A stretch of DNA of 64,000 nucleotides from Anomaloglossus baeobatrachus. Lineage: Eukaryota; Chordata; Amphibia; Anura; Aromobatidae. Below, in pieces: positions 10,557 through 21,645 of the stretch. Numbering within the stretch: the first letter of the stretch is position 1; the number at the start of each line of letters is the position of its first letter. Made by a program: the position numbers and the translations under genes. Where the stretch lies: contig NC_134353.1 in assembly GCF_048569485.1 (NCBI RefSeq), positions 706,162,841 through 706,226,840 on the forward strand, written 5' to 3'. The notes below the pieces were generated by a model. It was not told where the DNA came from. It made no database searches and saw nothing but the letters and a program-made list of their open reading frames with translations.

Positions 10557-11826
10557 AAATCCAGCAGCCGCAAATAGTTGGTTGCAGTGAGACACGCCCC
10601 CACGCTGAGTGACAGGTGTCTCACTGCACCCAATCACAGCAGCCGGTGGGCGTGTCTATACTGTGCAGTGAAAAAAATAATTAAATAATTAAAAAAAACG
10701 GCCAATTTTAATACCAGCCAGATAAAGCAATACAGCTGAAGGCTGGTATTCTCAAGATGGGCAGCCCCACGTTATGGGGAGCCCCCCAGCCTAACAATAT
10801 CAGTCAGCAGCCGCCCAGAATTGCCGCATACATTATATGCGACAGTTCTGGGACTGTACCCGGCTCTTCCCGATTTACCCTAGTGCGTTGGCAAATCAGG
10901 GTAATAAGGAGTTAATGGCAGCCCATAGCTGCCAATAAGTCCTAGATTAATCATGTCAGGCGTCTCCTCGAGAAACCTTCTATGATTAATCTGTAAATTA
11001 CAGTTAAAAAACACACACACCCGAAAAATCCTTTATTAGAAATAAAAAACAATAACAATAACCTGTCACTCAGCGTGGGGGCGTGTCTCACTGCAACCAA
11101 TCATAGGCGCCAAAAAGCAGGGAATACGAGATTGTTTAATGAGCGGCCGGCTTTTTCAAAAGAGGAAAAGCCGCCGGAGTTTAGTGAACAGCTGTGCAGC
11201 GCCGCGGCAGTGATCGGGGAACGGTAAGTAAGAGAGAGGGGGGAGAATGACCGACAGACTGTGAGAGGGGGACAGACAAGACAGAGAGAGACCGACAGAG
11301 CGAGACCGACCGACAGGAGATAGAATGAAAAAAAAAATGACCGACATCGCTAGTAAAAAGCACAAAACGTGCGTTTTGGACATCGGAGTGCCACACAATG
11401 TTTTTACGTAAAATCTTTCATGTAATAATCTCAAAAAGTAACATACACCAGCTCTATCTCACTATTGGGTATGTGCCCTTAACATTTCCGCCATGAAAAT
11501 TCATTTTGGTGTCATTTTGGAAGGTTTTCTGGTGAGTCCGTAAAAATGGCGTAAAACTCGGACAAAATTGTTCACAGCTGTGACTTTTGAGTGATAAATG
11601 CTTCAAGGGGTCTTCCCCATGCTGTTGCCATGTCATTTGAGCACTCTTCTGAGACTTTTGTGACATTTTTAGGGTTTTTACATGCTGCCGGGGGTCATTT
11701 CAGAAAAATACTCGGGTCTCCCATAGGATAACATTGGGCTCGGTGCTCGGGCCGAGTACACGAGTATCTTGGGATGCTCGGCCCGAGCCTCGAGCACCCG
11801 AGCTTTTTGGTACTCGCTCATCACTA
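10557..11826 (+). repeat. Interspersed repeat family D, copy 1
   Basis: A long non-coding repeat recognised by recurring blocks: the GTTGCAGTGAGACACGCCCCC / GAGTGACAGGTGTC hairpin region, GAAAAATCCTTTATTAGAAAT, and a right end with inverted GAGCAC/GTGCTC runs closing at CGCTCATCACTAG. Copies 2 and 3 are at 13955-15687 and 27945-36003. No protein is encoded. The ends look like a TAG-AGATGAGC terminal repeat, but no superfamily is assigned. Confidence 0.55.
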
Positions 11827-12745
11827 GATACATGCTCTTAATCATGACAAAGTTAAAATACAAAAAATGTGACTTTATATAGTGCACTCCTGACATCAAG
11901 TGAATAAGGGTGGAGACTGAATACACAATTCAATTAGTAGATTTAAAAAAAACAAACCCTGAATGATTGTCTACTCAATAACAATACTGTTGATAAATGT
12001 CTAAAAAAGTGGACAGAGAATTGATGAAATACACTTTTCAATTTAAATAAATCAGATGAAGAAAAAAATGTTAAACACACAATAACCTACAAAGTATGTA
12101 TATATAACGCAATCGCACATGTATATAAATGCAGCTATCCACTTGATATAAAACCTAATTCATTCAAGAACATGTTATCAATATAGAAACAAATAACATA
12201 ATAAATATCTGAATTTTCGCATGAAAAAACGAACTCCAAACAGGTGAAAACCAAAAGGAAAAAAAATTGACAAAATATCTCAGAAGGAAAGAGTGCTGCT
12301 CTGGTTGGAACAGTCATTCCTTTGGAGAACGTTGAAATCGATGGGAGAGATGACTTCCATAAACGTGAACCAGTTACTCCTAATCAAGGCATAGACAGAC
12401 CGAGCAGTCAGGAAATCGCATCCAGATAGGTAAGATAGTGTTCACACATAATGTATAAAAAGAGGATGCATATGACAGCCGATTATACAAAATAGAGCCG
12501 AAGCGCAAAAACATACTGTATATAATATAATCAAGACACTAAATAAAAATTAGTTTTCGGGGTAATGCATAAACTAACACAGTAGGAATATTTGCAGAAT
12601 CATGTATAATATATTAATACATATAATATTCTGGAAGAGAAACCCAAAACCTTGAATATGTCAATATAAATATAACAGATTGGTTCTATAATTAAGACCC
12701 ATGAGAGACCCCTGTAGCTGTGGCTTTATCTGTGCTGGTATCACT
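11827..12745. other. A/T-rich non-coding stretch, no gene seen
   Basis: Contains no recognisable domain. An open stretch of 58 codons at about 12241-12419 (+) was examined and set aside, because it lacks a start, splice sites and homology I can recognise. Confidence 0.5.
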
Positions 12746-12750
12746 ATAGG

Positions 12751-13927
12751 TGTTACGGGGGGCTGTCTGATAATAACTGAAAGGAGTATCAGACAGTCAG
12801 GGTCCACCGTGCAAAGACTTTGCTGCAGACTATGGCAGAGTGCAATACCTCTGTTAACTCACAGAAGAATATAATAAGTAAGTAAAGCAATTCCTCCCTT
12901 ACTTGGAGGGTGTGTGGAATGATCTCTGTTAATAATCACAGAGACAAAGGCAATGTGTGCGAAATGGCACCTACCTAGGTCCGCTCTTCTAGTGGTGCAA
13001 AAGAGACGAACAGCAGCGTAAGCCGCACAAAGCTCCTACCTGCGTTCGCTCCACTAGTGTGCGAGGACACGAACCACTAGATATGGCACCTGCCTAGGTC
13101 CGCTCTTCTAGTGGTGCAAAAGAGACGAACAGCAGCGTAAGCCGCACAAAGCTCCTACCTGCGTTCGCTCCACTAGTGTGCGAGGACACGAACCACTAGA
13201 TATGGCACCTGCCTAGGTCCGCTCTTCTAGTGGTGCAAAAGAGACGAACAGCAGCGTAAGCCGCACAAAGCTCCTACCTCTGTTCGCTCCCCTAGTGTGC
13301 GAGGATACGAACAACTGCCAGACGCAGTATAAGGAACGTTACCCTAGCGGCAACGTCCACCTACGAGTAGAATCACAAGGCCCAGCCAGACCATGTGCCT
13401 CAGGCACCTGCCTATGTCCGCTCCCCTAAGAGGTAAGGATACGGACAGCAGCCGAAGCTGTAAGGTATAAGAACGCTACCCTGCCGGTAGCGCTCACCTA
13501 GCATAGACAGAGGAATGCCTAGAGGAACGCGCACAGAGCGTCTACTCATATGCATGAACCAAGAGGACTGAGCACCATGCGGCGTGTGTCAGGGTCTTAT
13601 ATAGACTCTGTGCCTCATCCAAGATGGAGGACACCAGAGCCAATCCGCTGCCAGAACGACAGGAGTGACGTCATGCTGGCCTATCACCGAGCAAGACGTC
13701 ACAAGCACATGACCAGCGACCAATCGGCATAGAAGGTGTCAGAGACATGTGACCTCGTGTCAGCGATGATGTCACCCGCACATGTGCAATGGCTCCAAGA
13801 TTGGACTTAGTCTCCGGCGCTCGCACATGTGCAGTAGCAAGAAATCTGGACTTAGTCTCCAGCGCTCGCACATGTGCAGTAGCAAGAAATCTGGACATAG
13901 TCTCCAGTGCTCGCAGCAACCGTAACA
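12751..13927. mobile_element. Solo LTR of an LTR retroelement (fossil)
   Basis: The 1177-bp unit begins TGTTACGG and ends CCGTAACA, the short inverted ends expected of an LTR. It is flanked by a 5-bp direct repeat, ATAGG (12746-12750 and 13928-13932). There is no internal coding region, so this is the single LTR left after recombination between two LTRs. The 5-bp duplication fits a Ty3/Gypsy-like element or a retrovirus relative. An unusual part is a 119-bp tandem repeat inside it. Because the flanks are still exact, it does not look very old. Confidence 0.8.
12964..13320. repeat. 119-bp tandem repeat, three copies, inside the solo LTR
   Basis: Units start at ATGGCACC (12964, 13083, 13202), giving an exact period of 119 bp. 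The first two are nearly identical and the third drifts near its end. Each unit contains short inverted words around CCACTAG/CTAGTGG. This probably represents repeated LTR regulatory sequence. Confidence 0.9.
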
Positions 13928-14215
13928 ATAGGGGGACCATAAGCCATTTTTTTTAATTTATTTAGTTTACACTCCACTATAAGCATGCAGACAGCAACTG
14001 TGATTCCAACCAATCATAGGCGCTGTTAGAGAGGGTGGGGTTGTTGGATACAGGGAGCCAATCAGAGCCGTCGGTGGGCGGGAAAAGCAGTGATTATGTA
14101 TGAGGACTGATGAGCGGACCCGGAAGTAGCGTTACAGCCATGCGGGAGGCTTGGTAAGAATATTCTCCTGTAATCTTTTTATTTTACAGGTAATGTTTGG
14201 TTCCATATAGATTTA

Positions 14216-14976
14216 GCAGGAGCAGATACCCAATCAAGTAAAGTGTGAATAGCAGGGTAAATAAAATATAACTTTTAATAATAAATGTTAAAATCAGGGG
14301 CTTGAACAAACCAACACATATTAAGAATGATACTCCGGTAATGATGCAGCTACACAACCAATACAGATCAGCTGACATGCAACGGAGTACCAGATAAGGT
14401 GCCTGCTAACAAACAAAATTGCAGAGGCTACAATGATACCTTAATAAGTAAGGCAAATAAAGGAACAATCTCACCGGTATAGCTTTTGCTTCAAAATCCT
14501 GGTGATGGAAGGACCACAGAGGGGGAGCTATGAGGCGTCTACCTCTGCACAAGAGGTTTTTCTACCCTTGGCTTTAGCAATCCAGGAAAGCTCCCCTGAT
14601 GAGTGTAATGATACGAAACGCGTAGGGAGACTGGAGTACGCCGCATATGGATCGCAACTGGAGGGGTTGGTGGTAGCTGTGTATTAAATAGCTCCCCCTC
14701 TGTGGTCCTTCCATCACCAGGATTTTGAAGCAAAAGCTGTACCGGTGAGATTGTTCCTTTATTTGCCTTACTCATTAAGGTATCATTGTAGCCTCTGCAA
14801 TTTTGATTGTTAGCAGGCACCTTATCTGGTACTCCGTTGCATGTCAGCTGATCTGTATTGGTTGTGTAGCTGCATTATTACCGGAGTATCATTCTTAATA
14901 TGTGTTGGTTTGTTCAAGCCCCTGATTTTAACATTTATTATTAAAAGTTATATTTTATTTCCCCTTCTATTCACAC
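14216..14976 (+). mobile_element. Palindromic element, probably Penelope-like, with a hammerhead ribozyme in its loop
   Basis: Two 290-bp arms (14242-14531 and 14688-14977) are reverse complements with few mismatches, separated by a 156-bp loop. A direct repeat of about 25 bp with three mismatches, starting TAATGTTTGGTTCC, lies on each side (14191-14215 and 14977-15001) and looks like a target-site duplication. Left of the left arm are 26 extra bases (14216-14241). The loop carries a hammerhead motif at 14591-14629. Penelope-like retroelements are known to carry hammerhead ribozymes and to make inverted, head-to-head copies; assigning this unit to them is inference, since no reverse transcriptase or GIY-YIG sequence is present. 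Confidence 0.75.
14591..14629 (+). ncRNA. Hammerhead self-cleaving ribozyme motif, all core bases present
   Basis: Parts in order: CTCCC (14591-14595) forms one side of stem I; CTGATGA (14596-14602) is the conserved core box; GTGT-AATG-ATAC (14603-14614) forms a 4-bp stem II with a 4-nt loop; GAAA (14615-14618) is the second core box; ACGCGT (14618-14623) is a palindrome that can form stem III only between two RNA copies; GTA (14622-14624) is the cleavage triplet, with cleavage expected after 14624; GGGAG (14625-14629) pairs perfectly with CTCCC to close stem I. The minimal stem III means it would act as a dimer, as reported for hammerheads in Penelope-like elements. Confidence 0.85.
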
Positions 14977-15001
14977 TAATGTTTGGTTCCCCATAGACTT
15001 A

Positions 15002-15577
15002 GGCTACTTTCACACATCAGTTTTCTGCATTCAGGCACAATCCTTTTTTTTCCTGATGCAAAGGATCCGGCAAAAACGGATGCAAACTGTATCCACCGGA
15101 TCCGGTTTTTAACGGATCCGTTATGCCGGATGCGTACAAAACCGGATCCGGTGGATACGGTTTGCATCCGTTTTTGCATCCGGTTTGTCCTTTTTTTTGA
15201 AGGATCAGCTTTTTTAATTAATTTGGTGCATGCGCAGTTTACAAAAACGGATCCGGTAGCCGCATCCATTTTTTACCGCATTGCGCCGGATCCGGCGTCC
15301 ATAGGCTTTCATTGTAAAACACGCCGTATCGCGCCGGATCCGGCGCGATGCGGTTTTTTTGCCGGACAAAAAAACGTTGCAAGATACGTTGCCTCCGGCC
15401 GCCGCTTTGATAAATTTTGCCGCATCCGGAAAAAAACGGATGCACCGCAAAGCCATCCGGTACAATCCGGTACCAATGCAAGTCTATGGGGAAAAAACGG
15501 ATGCGGTACCGGATCCGTTTTACCCGTTTTTTTCCGGATTGAACCTGATGGCAAAAAACTGATGTGTGAAAGTAGCC
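15002..15577. mobile_element. Harbinger-type miniature element, 576 bp
   Basis: Inverted ends GGCTACTTTCACACATCAG and its complement, flanked by TTA on both sides (14999-15001 and 15578-15580). The inside is dense with GGATCCGGT / ACCGGATCC words in inverted order, which create open frames on both strands by chance. It sits in the last bases of the target duplication of the palindrome next door, so it is the younger of the two. Confidence 0.85.
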
Positions 15578-15696
15578 TTATATGGGGTTCGGTGTCTGGG
15601 CAGATGTTCGGGTTCAAGTCCAGTCTGTCTCGAACTGGACTTTTTTTTTTTTTTTAAGAACAATCTGCAGGTTTGCTCATCTCTAGTTATTTCAGT

Positions 15697-15733
15697 ACTA
15701 ATGAAGGTCTGAGGTGGACCGAAACGTCTATTT
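15697..15733 (+). ncRNA. Decayed hammerhead-like motif
   Basis: The core box reads CTAATGA instead of CTGANGA. It is followed by an extra A, a stem II of GGTC and GACC around a 7-nt loop, then GAAACGTC with an ACGT palindrome and a GTC triplet. Stem I is only three to four weak pairs. The loss of the conserved G suggests an inactive relic. Confidence 0.45.
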
Positions 15734-15782
15734 TGGGAATTTTTTGGATTAAAAGCATTTTATTAAACAATTTTATGTTTCA

Positions 15783-16373
15783 CTGAGACTCTGAATGCCA
15801 AGTTTTGATTTGGCTTTCACCTTCATGACCAGGCCATTATTTTCAATTCTGACCAGTGTCACTTCAGGAAGTTATAACTTTGGAATACGTCAACAAATCC
15901 TGGTGATACAAAGCTTGTTTATTCATGACAATTTTGCGCTCTAAAATTCACATGACGCTCTTTCCCTACCGAGCTCTGCTGTGCTCCCAAACAGAAGATT
16001 TCCACCGCATATGGGGTATCTGCATACTCAAGAGAAATTGCAGAAAGTAAGTTGTTCTTTTCTTTTGTTACCCTTGTGAAAATGCTAAATTTAGGGGTAA
16101 AGTAATATTTTCATGGGAAAAAGTAATATTTTTTTTCCTCCACATTGTGAAGCGCCTAAAGGGTTAATAACCCTGTATATGGGTTTGAGCAGTTAGAGGG
16201 GTGCAGGTTTTAGAATGATACCTCTAAAAGTTCCTTCAAATAGGATGGGGTCCATTAAAAATGGTTTTGTAAATGTTGGAAAAATTAGAAAATTGCTAAT
16301 AAACTTTGAACCGTTCTAACTTCCTAACACAAAAAAAAATTAAAAAATTGTACTGATGTAAAGTAGATATGTT
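15783..16373 (+). repeat. Interspersed repeat family B, left half (split by L1)
   Basis: Carries the same blocks as 42590-43230, such as GAAAATGC.AAATTT.GG, GAGGGGTGCAGGTTTTA.AATGA and CTGATGTAAAGTAG. The copy continues at 21813 on the far side of the L1 insertion. Confidence 0.65.
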
Positions 16374-16639
16374 AGAAATGTTATTTATTTTTTTTTTTTT
16401 ATCATAAAGGTTTTTATTGAGTTTTCAGAAAAATACAAACTTCTCATACAACAACATCAAGAACAGGAGCATTGAGTAGCAAGAGGTGGAATAGCCTCGA
16501 GCCATTATCAGAATATCAATCTGGGACATTAAATACCCCTTACAACAACAACCTGAACATAGGAGCAGGGAGGGAGGGGGGAAAGAGAGGGGGTGGGGGA
16601 AGCAGCTCTACAAGACATTCTTAGGCATAATCAATTTAT

Positions 16640-19600
16640 TTATGGTGTAGGTGTCGGTATCTGGGGGAGGGCCGTTGCATAAAGGGAAGTGGCCCACGGG
16701 TGCCATTGTTTAAGTCTCACCGTTCTCTTCTCTAGGTTGGGGGCCAAGTTGGTTTCGTATAGCCAGTGTAGGTTGATCCTCTCAATTAGATCTCTTTTTG
16801 TAGGGGGGCTCACCGACCTCCACTTGTATGCCACACAGTACCTGCCAGCTATGAGAATGTGAGAAATGATGTTTTTTAAAAGATCCGGGATCCCATCTAA
16901 GCCAATGTGTAGCACCGCTAAGGTTGGGTTTGGAGAAAGGCGGAGACTAGTAACCTCATGGATTAGATTGAACACCTCCTGCCAGAAGTTAGATAACTTA
17001 GGGCAAAACCACCACATATGACATAAGGTGCCCCTGTGGTTGCAGCCCCTCCAGCACAGTGGTGACACATGTGGGGAAAAAGAAGCCAGTTTAGTAGGGG
17101 AGTTGTACCACCTCAGATGAACCTTTTTTAATTGCTCTATATGATTGAGACAAGAAGAGAACTTGTGGATCCATTTTGAGGCCGCGAACCATTCTTGCGG
17201 CGGAAGCGGAGAAGCTAGATCTTTTTCCCATTTGAGCATATACGGCAATTGTTTGTCCGGTTGTGGGGAGTTTAGCATATTATGGATATATGAAAGGCCT
17301 TTGATTTTGCTATTTTGAAAGAATTTTTTAATTGAGGCGTGGTCAGCTGTCGTGGGAGCCGGGAGATGAGGAGCGGACTGAAGAAAGTGACGTATTTGAA
17401 AAAACTGGAATAGACTGTGTCGGGGAAGGTTAAATTTATCACACATTTCTGAGTACGGGAGTAGGACGCCTTCTCTATAGAGATCTGCTAGGGTGATTGG
17501 ACCTCCACGTGTCCAGGCGGCAAGATTCAAGTTCGGAATGAAGGCTTCTAGCGATCTAAGGGGAATGCTGGGACCTAAAGCATGTGACACTGGCTTGCTC
17601 CACAAGGACCAAGCTTTCTTTAGAGCTGCTGTGGTGGGTAGAAGATCGCCGGGGGGCGAAGGGGTTAGGAGCAGGGAGTCTATGAATTGTTTAGGGGAGT
17701 GGACCTGTGCCCAGGTGTACTCAATCTGTAACCATCTTAAGTCTGAATCATTCCTCCACCAATCTCGAGCCGGTTCCAGGATAGCGGCTCTGTGGTATGT
17801 TAGAATATTAGGAATACCCATTCCTCCACCACTTAACGGGGCATGCATGCATCTCAGGGCTATTCTAGGTTTTTTCCCAGCCCATATAAATTTACTCATT
17901 AGCGAATGAATTTTGGTGAGATACCGTTGCGGAATTGTTAGGGGCAGGCACCGAAGTAAGTAGATAATTTTTGGGAGGCAGATCATTTTAAAGGTCTGCA
18001 TTCTCGCCACCCAAGAGAGCGGGAGAAGAGAAAGGCGAGTAAGTTCTCTATCCAGTGAGGTGTGCAGGGTCAGCAGATTTTTCCGGATCACGGAGTGTAG
18101 CGGGGCCAGTATAATACCCAGGTAGGGGATACCCTCGTCTTCCCATTTGAAAGGGTAAAGATGAGAAAGAGTGGCTCTAGTTGAGGCGGGCAGGAAGAGC
18201 GGAAAAATTAAGGACTTGGTAATATTAAGCTTGTAATACGAGACTTGAGCGAAGGAGGACAGGATCTCCATTACGTGTTTTAGGGACACCTCTACATTAG
18301 TGCAGGATAAAATCACATCATCCGCATATAGACTAATCACATGGTTTGTACTCCCCACTCGAATCCCAGAGATCCGAGGGCATTCACGGATAGTCTGCGC
18401 CAGAGGCTCTATAGCAAGGGCATAGATGATAGGGGAGAGCGGACACCCCTGGCGTGTCCCATTGGATAATTCAAAACTCCGAGATATAAATCCGGATGCC
18501 AGAACTTTGGCGTTAGGGTTAGAGTATAGTGCCATTATGGCGGTAAGTATGGGGCCTTCAAATCCAAACTTGGCCAGTACAGATTTCAGATATCCCCAGT
18601 GCACCCTGTCAAACGCCTTCTCTGCGTCCAAGGACAGGAATACACTGGGGATTTTCCTCCCCTCAGCCACCGCAATCAGGTCCAGCATACGTCTCGTCCC
18701 ATCTTTCGCCTGCCTCCCCGCCACAAACCCCACTTGATCCGGGGAAATCAGTGATGGAAGGACTTTATGTATTCTAGCTGAGATTATTTTGGCGTACAAT
18801 TTTAAGTCGCAGTTTAGGAGGGATATTGGCCTGAAGTTTCCTGGTGATGTAGGGGGTTTTCCTGGCTTTGGCAGGGTAGTTATAATGGCCTCTAGATTAT
18901 TTGGTGAAATATCTGCTGTGGCTCGCCAAGAGGAGAAAAGTCTCAGGAGGAAAGGAGACAGGGTTTCAGTGAATTGCCTATAATAGGAGTTAGTGAGGCC
19001 GTCTGGGCCTGGAGCTGAATTTCTTTTGGCTGTGATCACCGCCTGGCGAACCTCTTCCAGGGAGAAAGGGGAATTTAGTTGCTCTAGATGTACTGTAGAT
19101 AACCGAGGAAGATTAATATTGTTTAAGAAGGAATTAATTGCCGATTGGGTAGGCTTTGGGGCATTGGGGTCATTTTTAAGGTTGTAGAGAGACTGATAAA
19201 AATCAGCGAATGCATTGGCTATTTCCGTTGGGTTGCGTATTGTGGTATTAGAACCCGTCACGAGGTATTCAATTTTGTTTTGCATTTCTCGTTTTTTAAC
19301 CCTCCTGGCTAGTAAGGCACCCGCCCTGTCACCCATCATATAGTACCGCTGTTTGAGGGATCTTAAATTTTTCTCATAGTCTACCATCAGCAATTGGCGG
19401 AGCTGTGTTCTTAGTTTCCTGAGTTCGTCAGATGTTGACATGTTTGGGGCAGATTTATTGTGGGCTTCTAAAAGCGCTATGTGGGACAGTAGAGCTTTGG
19501 AAGTTGCCTGACGCCTCCTTTTCTCCCTAGTGGCAATTTTGATGAATGACCCCCTAATAAAGGCCTTGTGTGCAGACCATAGCGTTTCCTCTGTCACCTC

Positions 19601-20401
19601 CTTGTTGTCATTAAATTTAAAAAACTCTGCGAGGTCGGCCTGCAACTCCTCAGAGATTTGTCTACAGGCTAGGAGGGAGTCATTCATGCGCCAACGGGTA
19701 AAAACGGGCGTGCGGCTTTGCTCCTGGACTGTCAGGTATATGGGGGCATGGTCCGACCAAGCTATAAGTCCAATTTTTGAATCTGAGCAATCCAAAATAA
19801 GTGAGCTTTCAACCAGAAAGTAGTCCAATCTGCTGTATGAGGTGAACCGAGGTGAGAAGAATGTGTAGTCCCTCTCATTTGCATGTTGGTATCTCCATAT
19901 ATCATGGAGATGCCTTTCTGAAATTATTGTGCTCATTTCCTTCCTCTTTACAGCAGTATTGGAGCAATCCAGAGTGCTGGACATTAACATGTTAAAATCC
20001 CCGCAGATTATTTGCTTACCCTCTGTAACAGATGAAAGCTTGGAAAGAAACCTCCGCAGAAAGCTGATCTGACCAGAGTTCGGGGCGTAAAGGGTTGCAA
20101 TAGTATACTTAGAGCCATTTATGGAGCCATTAATAATGGCGTATCTACCTTCAGGGTCTAAATGTTGGGAATGTAGTGTGAACGCAACAGTATTTTTTAC
20201 ACAAATGAATACTCCAGCCTTTTTTTTTTTCCCACAAGCCAGCAGTATGAAAGGAAATTTAGCATTATTTAACCTGTGCGAGTCCCCCTGGAGGAGATGA
20301 GACTCTTGACCACAAATCACGTCACATTTGGATTTAACCACTTCCCGCTAAAACATGGATCTCTTGGCCGGCGAGTTCAGGCCCCTAACATTTATAGACA
20401 T
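16640..20401 (-). CDS. L1 ORF2 protein: endonuclease plus reverse transcriptase, one internal stop
   Basis: ORF2p nicks target DNA and copies the element's RNA into the nick. The likely ATG is at 20401-20399 and opens with SINVRGLNSPAKRSMF, the conserved start of the endonuclease. Codon 18 (20350-20348) is TAG where relatives have a tryptophan (TGG), so one base change interrupts the protein; after it the frame is open for 1233 codons. Counted from the first codon after the leader (20341), the endonuclease shows GQESHL at 11-16, GDFN at 114 and SDHAP near 196; the reverse transcriptase shows LSLDAEKAFDRV near 570, QGCPLSP near 632 and YADD near 672; a Cys/His cluster (CWRGCNHRGTLCHMWWFC) lies near the C-terminus. 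Length fits the L1 family. Confidence 0.9.
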
Positions 20402-20679
20402 ACAGTTCAGTACCATTGTACATGAAAAAAAGCCTCTTGCCTAGAGCTGCGGGGGGAGAAAGGAAGGTTAGGCAGGAAAGAGGTAACACTGACAACATTA
20501 ACATCACTAACATTACTGATGTAGGGAGCATCAGTCCACATAGAAAAAAGCCCAAAAAGGGGGCCTGCGGTATGGTGGAAATGTACCGCCATGGGGGCTC
20601 AGGGTCCTGGTTGAACAGAACCAGCGGACCTTAAAAGTAGCAACTAAGTCTCAGCCGCGACTCAGACATATCGCATAAC

Positions 20680-21645
20680 TCACGCGACGGACCAATCTTC
20701 ATTCACTTTATCCCTTTGGGATGATCCTGTGGCTCTTGGAGATCTGGCCGGGAGATTTGCCATGTTCCATGAGGATAGGAGCTTTGCCAACTGTTGTGGG
20801 GAATGGCAGACGTGGGTGTTTCCTGCACGGAAAAGCAGGATCTTTACAGGGAAACCCCATCTATAGGATATAGCTTCATCCCTGAGAATTTTGGTATAAG
20901 GGGCAAATTCCCTCCTTTTTGCCAGGGTTCCTGCAGACAGATCCGGAAAAATGGACAGGTGCCGGAATTGCTCAGACAGAGGCGGCCTCCTTCTCAGGGC
21001 TCGCAGCAGGGCTTCTTTGGTCTTGTAAAAGTGCAGGCGAGCCAAAGTGTCCCGGGGGGCATCAGCACTGAGGGATTTAGGCTTAGGGACTCTGTGTATT
21101 CTGTCCACCAGGAAATCAGTTGCAGACAGGTCTGGGAGCAGCTCCTGCAGCAAGGAGCCTAGAAAGCTCTGCAGCCCCTTGTCTGGTATGGCCTCTGGAA
21201 TTCCTCTGATTCTTATGTTGTTTCTGCGGGACCTGTCCTCTAAATCCAAGACCTTGGTATGGAGCTTTTGCACATGTTCCTCCAGTGCTGCATTGGCATC
21301 AATGAGGCTATTGTGTGACTTTGTCAGCTCCTGCATTTTAGTTTCAATGTGTGCTGTGCGACTGCCTATGGCAGTGATATCTCCCCTCAGCTCAGCCACC
21401 ATATCTTTCCAATCCTGCTGCAGTGATGAGCGGAGGGCACTGAGCAGTTTCTGCATGGTACCTTTGGTAAGCGGTATATCTGCAGCGTCTGTGTCCAAGT
21501 CTGGGCCTGCTGTGGATCCCCTCCTGGATGAGCGTGAGGAAGCTGTGGAGGAGGATGCTGCTGCCATTTTCCCTCGTCCCGTGCTGGAGAAGAAGTCTGT
21601 AACTTTCGCCGGGGACGGCTTCTTCTGGGACTTTCCCCTTGGCAT
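20680..21645 (-). CDS. L1 ORF1 protein, RNA-binding, intact
   Basis: ORF1p coats the LINE RNA as trimers to form the retrotransposition particle. The frame starts at the ATG at 21645-21643 (MPRGKSQKK), giving about 321 residues; a GTG-initiated extension to 21705 is possible but less likely. In order it has a basic, serine-rich N-terminus, a long heptad-patterned helix (about residues 60-135, coiled coil), then the RRM-type core with SRRNNIRIRGIPEAI and a C-terminal domain with FRHLSIFPDLS. No stop or frameshift interrupts it. The order and motifs match the Transposase_22-type ORF1 of vertebrate L1 elements. Confidence 0.88.
   Translation of the reverse strand: MPRGKSQKKPSPAKVTDFFSSTGRGKMAAASSSTASSRSSRRGSTAGPDLDTDAADIPLTKGTMQKLLSALRSSLQQDWKDMVAELRGDITAIGSRTAHIETKMQELTKSHNSLIDANAALEEHVQKLHTKVLDLEDRSRRNNIRIRGIPEAIPDKGLQSFLGSLLQELLPDLSATDFLVDRIHRVPKPKSLSADAPRDTLARLHFYKTKEALLRALRRRPPLSEQFRHLSIFPDLSAGTLAKRREFAPYTKILRDEAISYRWGFPVKILLFRAGNTHVCHSPQQLAKLLSSWNMANLPARSPRATGSSQRDKVNEDWSVA

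Larger units (their letters stand above)
13955..15687 (+). repeat. Interspersed repeat family D, copy 2, with two nested insertions
   Basis: The left part carries the family blocks CCAACCAATCATAGGCGC and GCCGTCGGTGGGCGGG. The right part carries GGGTTCGGTGTCTGGGCAG and the terminal GCTCATCTCTAG (15676-15687). Two younger elements interrupt it: the hammerhead palindrome at 14191-15001 and a Harbinger-type element at 15002-15577. Without them the target reads continuously as CATAGACTTATATGGGG. Confidence 0.6.

Noticed and set aside
12241-12419. 58-codon open stretch reading QNISEGKSAALVGTVIP at its start
   Set aside because: No start codon, no splice sites and no family recognised; length is within chance.
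12964-13320. Regularly spaced repeats considered as a CRISPR-like array
   Set aside because: Period is a plain 119-bp tandem repeat without unique spacers, inside an LTR of an animal genome.
14983-15657. 224-codon frame, plus strand, with counterpart frames on the minus strand
   Set aside because: Lies within a Harbinger-type miniature element built of inverted GGATCC-rich words.
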